64,000 bases of DNA from Wyeomyia smithii (Eukaryota; Arthropoda; Insecta; Diptera; Culicidae): positions 44,313,639 to 44,377,638 of the forward strand of contig NC_073694.1 of NCBI RefSeq assembly GCF_029784165.1, written 5' to 3'. The notes under the pieces are model-generated. The model saw only the letters and a list, made by a program, of their open reading frames with translations, had not been told where the DNA came from and made no database searches. Of the stretch, positions 23,790-33,126 are shown piece by piece; within the stretch, counting starts at the first letter, position 1, and each line of letters opens with the position of its first letter. Position numbers and translations under genes: made by a program.

Positions 23790-25000
23790 TGATCGTAGTG
23801 CTCACGTTTCTTACGGCGATGAAGCCTCTTTTCGGCAGCTCTTGCCTCCCGGTATTTCTACCGCATCTGACGCGTTACACGATTAGCTCCTACTAACGTG
23901 TTGGCGTAGGCTCGGTTCTTCTCCTCCGTCAGCTCTAGGCACTCAGCATCGAACCACCCACTACGCGTAGTTCCCGTTGTCATGCCTATCACTTCTCGCG
24001 CTGTCTCGCTGACCGCATCATGTATGTGCTTCCCCTGCTCGTTCAGGTCCACTCCAGTTGGTTCACCGATCCGTCTATCAATTTTCCGAGTATACTCTGC
24101 AGCAACTCCTTCCGCTGATAACCTCTGGATGTCCATACGTATCTTCCCCGCCGATCTCGATTTAGATACGTTGGACAACCGGGCGCGAATCTTGCCTACC
24201 ACGAGATAGTGATCGGAGTCGATGTTTGGCCCCAGTAAGGACCGCACATCTATGGCGTCTGAAAAGTGCCGGCCGTCGATCAGCAACTGGTCGATCTGGG
24301 AGCAGGCCTCTCCATTGGGGTGTTTCCAGGTGTGCTTCCGAATGTTCAGACGTGCAAAATGGGTACTACAGATGGCCATTCCCCTGGCCGCGGCGAAGTT
24401 CACTAACCTTAAGCCGTTGTCGTTGGTGGTAGAGTGAAGGGTTTCCCTACCAATAACGGGACGAAAGAACTCCTCTCGTCTGACTTGTGCGTTCGTATCT
24501 CCGATGACGATCTTTATACCGTGCTGTGGACAGTCTCCATACGTTTTCTCGAGGAGCTCATAGAACTCCTCCTTTACGTCATCGGTTTTATCGTTTGTCG
24601 GCGCGTACACTTTGATAAGGCTGTAATTAATGAATCTGCCCTTGATCCTCAATACGCATAGACGGTCATTAATAGGCCTCCGCCTAATAACACGCTTCAT
24701 TTGGTATCCAAGTAGCACGAAACCGACGCCCCGTTCCGCTCTATCGCCGCCACTGTAGTAGATGTGATACTTGAAAGATGTGCCCGCGGTCGGATCAACC
24801 GCCCGAAATTCACGTTCTCCGGTTTTAGGCCAACGCACCTCTTGTATGGCTGCTACCTCCACATTTGCCTTCCGTAGCTCTCTGGCCAAGATGCCCACGC
24901 GTGCCGGTTCGAGCAGAGTCCTAACATTCCAAGTACCAAGTTTCCAATCGTTGCCCTTTTTCGTTTGCCTAGGTCAATACCGATTGTTCCGATTCGTATC
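23790..25000 (-). pseudogene. RTE-like apurinic endonuclease domain, copy A
   Basis: A 346-residue open stretch (23858-24898) plus the same frame upstream (KGNDWKLGTWNVRTLLEPAR). APE-type blocks: WNVRTL, IQEVRW (catalytic Glu), VIGDTNAQV (Asp/Asn), HTWKHPNGEACSQIDQLLI, SDHYLVVGKI (terminal Asp-His). The linker after the domain continues to ARSG-type and RAYANTLVGANRVTRQMR. The domain itself looks intact; an upstream TGA near 24976 and the downstream breaks inactivate the element. Confidence 0.75.
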
Positions 25001-25405
25001 ATTCTCTGGATTGTTCGTAGTACGTTTATTTTCAGCATGCTGCCTTATAGGGCTGCGATGCCTAGTCTCGCGACGGGGCCGCCGTCTTGGATGTAGCTGG
25101 CGAGACACCGCATTTCATAGTTCAGCTCCGGATCAGTCGCTGTTTGAGCCGCCCCTGACCTGGGGAACAGACGCTCAGGCAAGCTGCTCTCCAAGGAGAA
25201 CAACTTCCCCTTCCCTGTCAGCATACGACCAAGTTCCCACCGGTCCACCGATCTTCCCTTGGTTGCTCATATCCCAGTCGGTACCACGTGGAGGTAGGGA
25301 TAGGAGTTGCTGGGCTTATGCTATGGACCACACTGGGGTCTATTTTATGCCAACTAGTACGGGTGTACTGCTGGTACGCAGTGGCTTTCCGACCTAGTAA
25401 ACTAA

Positions 25406-25472
25406 AGAAAATTCAGCTTTTTTACGAGTTGGCACTTCAAAAAATCAGAATTATCATTACGTTTATAGAAGA
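25406..25472. other. short spacer
   Basis: Joins the LINE A leader to the next repeat; nothing recognised. Confidence 0.3.
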
Positions 25473-25800
25473 CTAGCTGACCCGGCAAACTTCGTTCCGC
25501 CTATTTTTGTGTTTATTTAAATAATTTTAAACATTCCAAATTCCCTGATTTCTTGCGATTCGTTTATAATCTGCAAATGTACGAATAATCGGCCGTAGGA
25601 GATAATCAAAGTCAAAAGACAAATCGTTTGAAATGATTGGTTTTATCGGAACGACAACACCCTCGACTTTTGGCTTCTGTACTTTACCTTTATTCAGAAA
25701 TATCCATATTGGGTGGTATTCAGTTATTTTCAAAAAGTCAGAGCAAACAGAAAAAGGAAAATCGGGACAGGAAAAAAAAATCATGAAAAGATTCACTCGA
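25473..25800 (+). repeat. left end of a TAGCTGACCCGGCAAACTTC family repeat
   Basis: Begins TAGCTGACCCGGCAAACTTC GTTCCGCC, a terminus seen in many arthropod dispersed repeats (from memory). The next 230 bases (CAAATCGTTTGAAATGATTG, CCTCGACTTTTGGCTT, CATATTGGGTGGTATTC) match 44672-44875. This copy is truncated at about 25800. Confidence 0.6.
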
Positions 25801-26185
25801 TAGATTCGACTATGGATTAAAGAATATTGTGGAACTCAATAAAATCATAATAAGCTGCCGTCCGAATAAAACAATTTAAATTTTTAACTACAGAATAGAT
25901 CTTTACTCAACGGGTATAGCCAATATTTGATTAAAACACGTTTTGGAAATTATTTCATGAAATGATGATGTCTTACAGAAAGTGTCGTCGTTTTTGTACT
26001 TACGATCTTCAAAACTGTACCATACGACGATTTTGGAATGTTGACCAGAAATGAGTGTAATCTAACGAATCGAAGGATGTGATCTGATCATTTGATGCAT
26101 TTTTTAATGTCAGTCTGTGGGAGCCTTGTGTCAATTTTATGAAGTTTTTGATATAAGAACCAAATGAAATTTCACAACATTTACA
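25800..26185 (+). repeat. repeat shared with 58490-58760
   Basis: The part from about 25925 (TTTGATTAAAACACGTTTT through GTACCATACGACGATTTTGG and AGTCTGTGGGAGC) is similar to 58500-58735 in the same orientation. No ORF. Confidence 0.5.
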
Positions 26186-27225
26186 ATAGCTGATATAACG
26201 CTAGCTGTACATTTTTCTCTTTTTTACCGTAAACGATAAATCAGTGACAAGATCGCAGCGCAAAAAAAACTGGGTGGGTGAGTAGGAAAGCTCTGCGCAA
26301 ATTACGCACATCCGGAACTAAAGCGCTCGCTGTTTAACTGTTAGGTATACCTGCTTTCAGCAAAGGTGGACGATTGCATTGAGAGATTGAAGTAGGTACT
26401 TGCTGGAAGGCATTGCGCTATACATTCCTATTTGTGCAACAGTTCGGTTAAGATGTGTCTCGATTGTGAATAAGTTCTTTTTTTTTATCAACCGTAAGTT
26501 ACTGTTTAAACATAAAGACAATAATTATTGTAAATAGATAAAAATATTTGTAATGCGCCAAAAAACCGTTGAGCGTGAATGCTCACCAATGAGATTTTCT
26601 TCAAATATTCTTCATTTGACAAGCAAGTTATTTGCTGAATCACGCAGCTACCGCTTTTGAACGCACATCATGCTTATGAGACAATGTGCCCTCATGCGCT
26701 TAGTACAAACATGAATATTAAAAGGTAATCAGTAGAATTAGAAGCTTGTCATTATTTATCAGCTAAATAATTTGAATCTCTGACAAATCGTTTGTTGGCG
26801 ACGCTTATTCTAGTGACCCACAAAAAATGTATCTTTGTTTATGCTAAGATAACAATGCAATGGTGTGTGGGATGAATTTATGATAGCTTGATGAGTTGCT
26901 GAAATGTGTTTTAATAACGATAACTTCTCAACAAACTGGTCAGTTTACTTTTTCAGCTTGTAAATTGAGAACAGAAAAAATATATTTGCTATACAGAAAA
27001 CACTCCGACTTTTCTAATACTGTGGTTTAATCAAATAGTTAAGCTTGAATTGCAGGTGTTGTGCATATTTTATTTTTTTTTTTTCTTAACACAATATCAG
27101 TCGTATTAGGATTATTTCATCTGTTATATCTACTTGGTATTTTTTTTAATTTATGAACTGAAAAATATTAATATATTATAAATATTTAAATTTTTGTAGT
27201 GCAAATCATCGAAACTGTAACGATC
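26186..27225 (+). repeat. 5' flank of AMP-ligase gene 1, part of an inverted segmental duplication
   Basis: Aligns along its whole length, inverted, with 61728-62745. Examples are CTTTCAGCAAAGGTGGAC, TACTTGCTGGAAGGCATTGC, TTTGCTGAATCACGCAGC, TCTTTGTTTATGCTAAGATA and TTTATGATAGCTTGATGAGT. It contains the promoter of gene 1 and, at its far end, sequence matching the first non-coding exon region of RpL37A. Confidence 0.8.
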
Positions 27226-28938
27226 ATGCCTCCCCCGAGAGATGTTTACACATTTTATGATCCTGCCACAAAAGTATGGAGCGGCACCAAAACACCGCCG
27301 CTACTGAACCCAAATCAATCGTTGGGTGAACTAATCCTAGCAGTGTTGGCCAAAACACCCGATTCGGTGACACAGATCAGTGCCGACAGTGGTGCTCGAG
27401 TTACTTGTGCAGAGACCCGCCTGCGAACGGTTCGTGTGGCGCAAAACCTGATCGCCTTGGGTTATGGTCAGCAGGATGTTTTTACGATGGCCGTGCGGAA
27501 CGGAGAACTGGTCGCTCCGGTCGTTTTCGCCTGCTTTGCTCTCGGTATCCCGTTGAATACTCTGGATGCAACCTTCAAACGGGATGATTTAAGTTTTATG
27601 CTGGAAAAGGTCAAACCAAGCGTCGTCTTCTGCGATCAGGAAACGTTGGATGAAATGCAAGAGTCTATAAAAATGGCAAACATAAATCCAGTGGTGTTTG
27701 TTTTTGGAGAGAAGGTCGATGAGTTCAGGCACGTAGAGGAGTTGATGATACCTACTAACATTGAAGAAAAGTTCGTGTAAGTATTCAGCAAAAAATAGTA
27801 ATATGAAAAAAAAAACAAGCGTTGATTTTCTATATTATTTTTCAGCCCAATTCACTTTGAAGATCCTTCGACGAAGTTGGCTATCATTGTATGCTCATCC
27901 GGAACTACGGGCCGTTCTAAAGGAGTATGTCTATCGCATGCACTATGCATTGCAAATATAGCTTGTATGTTGGACTGTCGGCCAACGGATGTGCTGTTGG
28001 GTTTCAGTTCTTTATATTGGTTGTCTGGCGTAGCCTTTCTACTGCTGGGAACGGTCAGTGGAGCAACGCGCATTATCACGCGGAAATCCTTTAAACCTTC
28101 TTTAGCACTAGATCTACTTGAACGCTTTCGAGTGTCACTCGCATTTTTCCCACCGTCAGCTGCAATAGCCATGCTCAAACACCCACGTGTTTTGAAAACG
28201 GATTTTAGCAACTTACGAGTTTTGTTCTCCGGTGGATCAATGGTTTCAGCAGATCTGAAACAATCCTTTGAAAAATTAGTTCCGAAAGCTAATTTCCATG
28301 TGGGCTACGGCTTATCCGAAGCGGGGGGAGTGGTTACACTGTCGGATAATAATATATACAAAAACGGATGCACTGGATATTTAAGACCAACTTGTCGGGC
28401 AAAAATAGTAGATGATCTCGGACATGCCCTAGATATTGGGAAAGAAGGAGAAATACTTGTTAAAATGGAATACTGTTTCCTTGGCTACTATGGAAACCAA
28501 AAAGCAACGGATGAAATGCTGGACAAGGAAGGCTGGCTGCATACCGGAGACATTGGAAGGTTTGACGAAGACGGAATACTGTTTGTAGTAGATCGTAAAA
28601 AGGACATCATCAAGTACAACAATTTCCAGATATCACCCAGCGAAATTGAAACCGTAATTTCGACACTCCCTGGAGTGGCAAACGTGTGTGTAGTTGGAAT
28701 TCCAATTACTGGAAATGATCTTGTGACTGCTTTGGTAACCAGAAGCGGCAATGGCGACGTGAGTGAAACCGATGTTCACCAAGTTGTGGAGCGTGAACTT
28801 GCTGATTTCAAGCGACTGCGTGGTGGGGTACATTTTATCGAGAAAATACCACTCACTCCTTCCGGAAAGGTTTTGCGAAAAGTGTGTCGCGATACTGCTA
28901 TCGAATTTTTCAACAACTGTAGTGATACGCAAAACTAG
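27226..28938 (+). CDS. acyl-CoA synthetase / luciferase-like AMP-ligase, gene 1 (intact)
   Basis: ATP-dependent adenylate-forming enzyme of the firefly luciferase/4-coumarate-CoA ligase-like branch, expected to activate a carboxylic acid as acyl-AMP and pass it to CoA. Exons 27226-27776 and 27846-28938 with a 69-base GTAAGT...TTTCAG intron; 547 aa, normal for the family. Motifs: CSSGTTGRSKG (200-210, AMP/phosphate loop), YGLSEAGG (338-345), GDIGRFDEDG (418-427), VVDRKKDIIK (432-441) and PLTPSGKVLRK with catalytic Lys525. The firefly luciferin-pocket HHGF is replaced by YWLSG, so light production is not expected. No C-terminal SKL-type peroxisome signal (ends SDTQN). The ATG at 27226 is chosen over an upstream GTG in the same frame. 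Close paralogue of the broken copy at 60025-61727. Substrate unknown. Confidence 0.93.
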
Positions 28939-29188
28939 CGACGGAACATGAATGTTAAATTTGAATCATTATTGATCAGTTTTTTCAGTTTTAAAGTTGT
29001 TTATTTTCTAGCTCATCTGCGGTAGCTTAACGGAGCAGTGTTTACAATCAATTTTGCTTTAAAAAAAGAACAAACTTTGTTAGTGAGAGTGATCGTTACG
29101 CCCGATTTACTGGGGTTAGTATGTATACAATTTTTCTGGTGAGGGATATTTGGGTTGGGAGTTGAGTTTGTTTATAACTTAATTATTG
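28939..29188. other. 3' flank of gene 1 up to LINE end
   Basis: About 40 bases after the stop still resemble the flank of the copy at 60025. Beyond that the similarity ends, marking the edge of the duplicated segment near 28985. Confidence 0.5.
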
Positions 29189-29442
29189 TTATCGACTGAT
29201 ATCTTATTGCTAGTAACTATTATTTCCTTTAATATTATTGCTACTAGTATTGCTAGCTAGTAAACTATTATTTCTTTTAATATTATTGCACTGCGTATTC
29301 CGTTTGTTTGAATCTGGAAATTTTTCCTCTACGGGTACCGCTAAAGTCGAATCAGGTTGTCGTTTTTGTGTCTTCAGTATAAGCCATAAGCCATCAATTT
29401 TCGTGTAGTGGGATGATAAATCTAACAATTAGATAAAAGAGT
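29189..29442 (-). other. 3' untranslated region of the I-clade element
   Basis: Read on minus it contains GCAATAATATTAAA followed by GAAATAATAG-TTACTAG twice (about 29280 and 29230) and ends in AT-rich sequence. Such repeats may serve as the RT template-recognition end. Confidence 0.5.
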
Positions 29443-32400
29443 TTAAATTTTGATGTCGGCGTTTTTCAGAAAGCTGTAAAGCTCTGACATGTACTGGAAA
29501 TCTCCGCTTGCCAGGATGTCTCTAACGGGAACGTTTAGCTGTCTTCCTCGGGCCCGAAGGGAATCTGTTAGCTTGGACCTAACATCACAGAATTCGGAAC
29601 ACGACCAAACAACATGCTCAATGTCGTGGTAGCCATCACCACAAACACAGTGATTACTGTCTACAAGCCCTATACGAAAGAGATGCGTGTTTAACGTGTA
29701 GTGATTGGACATAAGTCTGGACATCACGCGAATGAAGTCGCGACCTACATCCAACCCCTTGAACCATGCTTTCGTCGATACCTTAGGAAAAATGGAATGT
29801 AGCCACCGTCCCAGTTCATCTGAGTTCCATAATGATTGCCAGCTATTGAGTGTTCTCTGACGCAAAATGCTGTAAAATTCATCGTAAGCAATTGGTCTTT
29901 CATAAATATCGCCATCAATAGCACCCACCTTAGCTAAAGAGTCAGCCTTCTCATTGCCCGGAATGGAACAATGAGAAGGGACCCACGCTAAGGTAACCCG
30001 GTAATTTTTATCTGTTAAAGCACTTAAGAACCGTCGTATTTTCCCCAGGAAATACGGGGTGTGCTTCACAGTCTTCATCGATCGCAGAGCCTCTATGGCA
30101 CTGAGACTGTCTGTGAAGATGAAGTAGTGGTCTATGGGTAGGGTTTCGATGATCCCAAGGGAGTACTGAATAGCAGCAAGTTCTGCGGTGTACACGGAAG
30201 CAGGAGCATCGAGTTTGTAGGAGGCGGTAAAATTTTCGTGGAAAACACCGAAGCCAGTGGACTCATCTAGATTAGATCCGTCAGTGAAAAACCTTTTATC
30301 ACAACTAACATGTTTGAACTTATTGGAAAAAATCTTAGGGATCTCTTGCGGTCGTAATTGATCCGGGATACCAATAGTGTCTTCTTTCATGGTGGTGTCG
30401 AAGAATATAGCATTATTTGAAGTATTTAAAGGTGCGACATTGGAGGAATCGTATGAAGAAGGATTAATGTCTTGAGCCATATAGTCAAAATATAAAGTCA
30501 TAAATCTGGATTGAGATTGAAGGTCGACCAACCTCTCGAAATTTTCAATTACTAATGGGTTCATGATCGTGCATCGAATAAGTATCCGGTAAGAGAGATT
30601 CCAAAAGCGATGTTTCAACGGAAGAATACCCGCTAGCACTTCAAGACTCATCGTATGGGTCGACTGCATGCAGCCCAAGGCAATACGCAAACAACGATAT
30701 TGTATTCTTTCTAGTTTTATAATGTGTGTTTTCGCAGCGGAGCGAAAGCAGAAACAACCGTATTCAAGAACTGACAGTATCGTTGTTTGGTATAACCTTA
30801 AAAGGTCTCCTGGGTGGGCACCCCACCAGGTTCCGGTAATCGTACGAAGAAAATTAATCCTCTGTTGGCATTTTTGTGTCAGATACCTAGTATGACAAGC
30901 CCAGGTGCATTTAGAGTCGAACCAGACCCCGAGATATTTAGCGACTAAAACCTGAGAGATCGTTTTACCCGTTAGTAGGAGCTGCAGCTGAGCTGGGTTA
31001 TGCTTCCTAGAAAAAACGACCAACTCAGTTTTCTCCGGAGAGAATTCGATACCCAGCTTAAGAGCCCATTCAGACAAATTGTCTAAAGTATCTTGCAATG
31101 GTCCTTGCAGATCGCTAGCCTCGCTACCAGTAATGGATACAACGCTATCGTCCGCAAGTTGCCGTAGCGTGCATGAATTGGCAATACATTCATCGATGTC
31201 ATTAACGTAAAAATTATATAAGAGAGGGCTTAAACATGAGCCCTGGGGAAGACCCATGTAACTAATGCGGGAAGTTGTCGAATCACCATGTGAGAAATAC
31301 ATATGCTTGTCTGACAACAAATTGAGCAAAAAATTATTTAAATTTGGTGAAAGTCCCTGCGAATGAAGTTTCTCGGTTAAAACTTCTACAGAGACAGAGT
31401 CAAAAGCCCCCTTAATGTCCAAAAATGCAGAAGCCATTTGCTCTTTTCGAGCAAAGGCGAGTTGAATTTCAGTAGAAAGCAACGCTAGGCAATCATTCGT
31501 CCCTTTGCCCCGGCGAAAGCCAAATTGAGTATCTGAAAGTAAACCGTTTGTTTCGACCCATTTGTCTAACCGTAAGAGGATCATTTTCTCCATTAATTTC
31601 CGGAGGCAAGAGAGCATAGCAATCGGCCTATAAGAATTGTGATCAGAGGCAGGTTTTCCGGGTTTTTGAATAGCAATGACTTTTATCTCCCTCCAGTCGT
31701 GCGGAACAATGTTTAGCTCAAGAAACTTGTTGAACAAGTTCAACAAGCGTCTTTTTGCAGAATCGGGTAGATTCTTCAACAAGTTGAATTTTATTCTATC
31801 CAACCCTGGAGCTTTATTGTTGCACGAAAGGAGAGCCATCGAAAATTCCAACATCGAAAATGGGGGCTCTTCCGTAGTTACTGAAAACGCGTCGCGAAAA
31901 ATCTTCTGTTCCGGAACAGAGTCCGGGCAGACCTTTTTGGCAAAATCGAGTATCCAGCGATCTGAATACTCCTCGCTCTCATTCGAAACGTTACGATTCC
32001 GCATGCGCCTGGCGGTATCCCAAAGAGTGCTCATCGCTGTTTCCCTTGATAACGCGTTTACGAAGCGCCGCCAGTATCCGCGTTTTTTCGCTTTCATTAA
32101 GCTCTTCATCTGCCTGTCCAGTATCTCGTACCTTCGAAGCAGCTTAACCGAGCCATACTTTCGGTAGTCCTTATATGCCGAGGACCTTCGCGCGTACAGT
32201 TCAGAGCACTCTTTGTCCCACCACTTGGTAGGAGGACGCCGTCTAATTGTTGTCCCGGGTATTGGTTTCGTCTGAGCTTGAGTCGCGGCGTCGATAATCA
32301 AGCCAGAAAGGAACGCGTATTCTTCCTCCGGAGGAAGTTCCTCGTGAGACTCGAGATTTTCCGCTATGAAAGTCTCATAACGCTTCCAATCAATGTTACG

Positions 32401-33126
32401 TGTGAGGTCGTATGACATATTGATTGGATTCGCGGGAGTTGAACCATTAGCAATTGAAATAACGATTGGAAGATGATCACTACCGTGAGGATCATTGATT
32501 ACTTTCCACTGGCAATCTAACGCTAGTGATGTCGAGCAAAGGGATAGGTCTAGCACGCTTTCACGTGCTGGAGGATTAGGTACACGTGTCGCTTCCCCAG
32601 TATTCAAAAGTGTCATATTGAAGTCGTCGATCAAGTTACAAATTAAAGAAGATCGGGCGTCGTCGTATTGCGATCCCCATTGCAGACAGTGGGAGTTAAA
32701 ATCTCCCAAAATCAAAAAAGGTGCGGGAAGCAATTCTGCTATGTCAGAAAGTTGCCTCTGTTCAATCCGCACGGATGGAGGAATATATATCGAAGCAATG
32801 CAAAGGTCTTTTCCATTCATATTTGTTTGAATGGCAACGACTTCAATGTTCGAGATCCGAGGGAGGTTGATTCTAAAAAAGGAGTAGCACTTTCTGATCC
32901 CTAAAAGTACCCCTCCACCATGTGAGTCTCGGTCTCGACGGATTATGTTAAAATCGTGGAAATTGGGTTGATTATTTGAATTTAGGAAAGTTTCACAAAG
33001 CGCAAAAGCGTCACAATTATAAGTGTTTATTAAATGAGAAAATAAATCGAGTTTGGGGATGATACTTCTGCAATTCCACTGTAATACAGTGATAAAACTC
33101 CTAACCTCTTTCGCCGTCTTAGTCAT
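29443..33126 (-). CDS. I-clade LINE ORF2: endonuclease, reverse transcriptase, RNase H
   Basis: 1227 residues, uninterrupted. Endonuclease 10-225: QWNCRSI, CETF (Glu45), LGDFNSH (141-146), GSDHLPIV (Asp217/His218). RT about 430-740: KAPGLDRIKFNLL, FLDIKGAFDSVS (Asp570), GLPQGSCLSPLLYNFY, QLADDSVVS (Asp659/660), where the usual F/YADD is LADD. RNase H 940-1070 with FTDGS (949), TAELAAI (Glu982), FTDSLSA (Asp1006) and GNEKADSLAK (Asp1062), a full DEDD set. The C-terminal finger CVCGDGYHDIEHVVWSC (1160-1176) has CX1CX4HX3HX4C spacing. It performs target nicking and target-primed reverse transcription. The start ATG overlaps the ORF1 stop (ATGACTAA), suggesting coupled reinitiation. Confidence 0.95.
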   Translation of the reverse strand: MTKTAKEVRSFITVLQWNCRSIIPKLDLFSHLINTYNCDAFALCETFLNSNNQPNFHDFNIIRRDRDSHGGGVLLGIRKCYSFFRINLPRISNIEVVAIQTNMNGKDLCIASIYIPPSVRIEQRQLSDIAELLPAPFLILGDFNSHCLQWGSQYDDARSSLICNLIDDFNMTLLNTGEATRVPNPPARESVLDLSLCSTSLALDCQWKVINDPHGSDHLPIVISIANGSTPANPINMSYDLTRNIDWKRYETFIAENLESHEELPPEEEYAFLSGLIIDAATQAQTKPIPGTTIRRRPPTKWWDKECSELYARRSSAYKDYRKYGSVKLLRRYEILDRQMKSLMKAKKRGYWRRFVNALSRETAMSTLWDTARRMRNRNVSNESEEYSDRWILDFAKKVCPDSVPEQKIFRDAFSVTTEEPPFSMLEFSMALLSCNNKAPGLDRIKFNLLKNLPDSAKRRLLNLFNKFLELNIVPHDWREIKVIAIQKPGKPASDHNSYRPIAMLSCLRKLMEKMILLRLDKWVETNGLLSDTQFGFRRGKGTNDCLALLSTEIQLAFARKEQMASAFLDIKGAFDSVSVEVLTEKLHSQGLSPNLNNFLLNLLSDKHMYFSHGDSTTSRISYMGLPQGSCLSPLLYNFYVNDIDECIANSCTLRQLADDSVVSITGSEASDLQGPLQDTLDNLSEWALKLGIEFSPEKTELVVFSRKHNPAQLQLLLTGKTISQVLVAKYLGVWFDSKCTWACHTRYLTQKCQQRINFLRTITGTWWGAHPGDLLRLYQTTILSVLEYGCFCFRSAAKTHIIKLERIQYRCLRIALGCMQSTHTMSLEVLAGILPLKHRFWNLSYRILIRCTIMNPLVIENFERLVDLQSQSRFMTLYFDYMAQDINPSSYDSSNVAPLNTSNNAIFFDTTMKEDTIGIPDQLRPQEIPKIFSNKFKHVSCDKRFFTDGSNLDESTGFGVFHENFTASYKLDAPASVYTAELAAIQYSLGIIETLPIDHYFIFTDSLSAIEALRSMKTVKHTPYFLGKIRRFLSALTDKNYRVTLAWVPSHCSIPGNEKADSLAKVGAIDGDIYERPIAYDEFYSILRQRTLNSWQSLWNSDELGRWLHSIFPKVSTKAWFKGLDVGRDFIRVMSRLMSNHYTLNTHLFRIGLVDSNHCVCGDGYHDIEHVVWSCSEFCDVRSKLTDSLRARGRQLNVPVRDILASGDFQYMSELYSFLKNADIKI

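Larger units (their letters stand above)
21070..25405 (-). mobile_element. RTE-like non-LTR retrotransposon, copy A (decayed)
   Basis: Minus-strand order: leader (25405-25050), endonuclease, linker, reverse transcriptase, C-terminal tail. The same family recurs at 53170-55610, 40990-41605 and 56118-56335. The leader matches 55330-55610 closely. The copy is interrupted by two foreign segments in the linker (22595-23190 and 23441-23766) and has a TGA in the N-terminal region (near 24976), a stop after EYQCGF (about 22210) and a frameshift near 21905. The endonuclease plus RT without RNase H and the tail style (WTWEEADRRALGVFERR) fit RTE-like elements; exact clade not tested. Confidence 0.75.

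Noticed and set aside
27226..28938. Calling gene 1 (and gene 2) a true luciferase
   Set aside because: The luciferin-pocket HHGF motif is replaced by YWLSG and no peroxisomal SKL end is present; acyl-CoA synthetase is the safer call.
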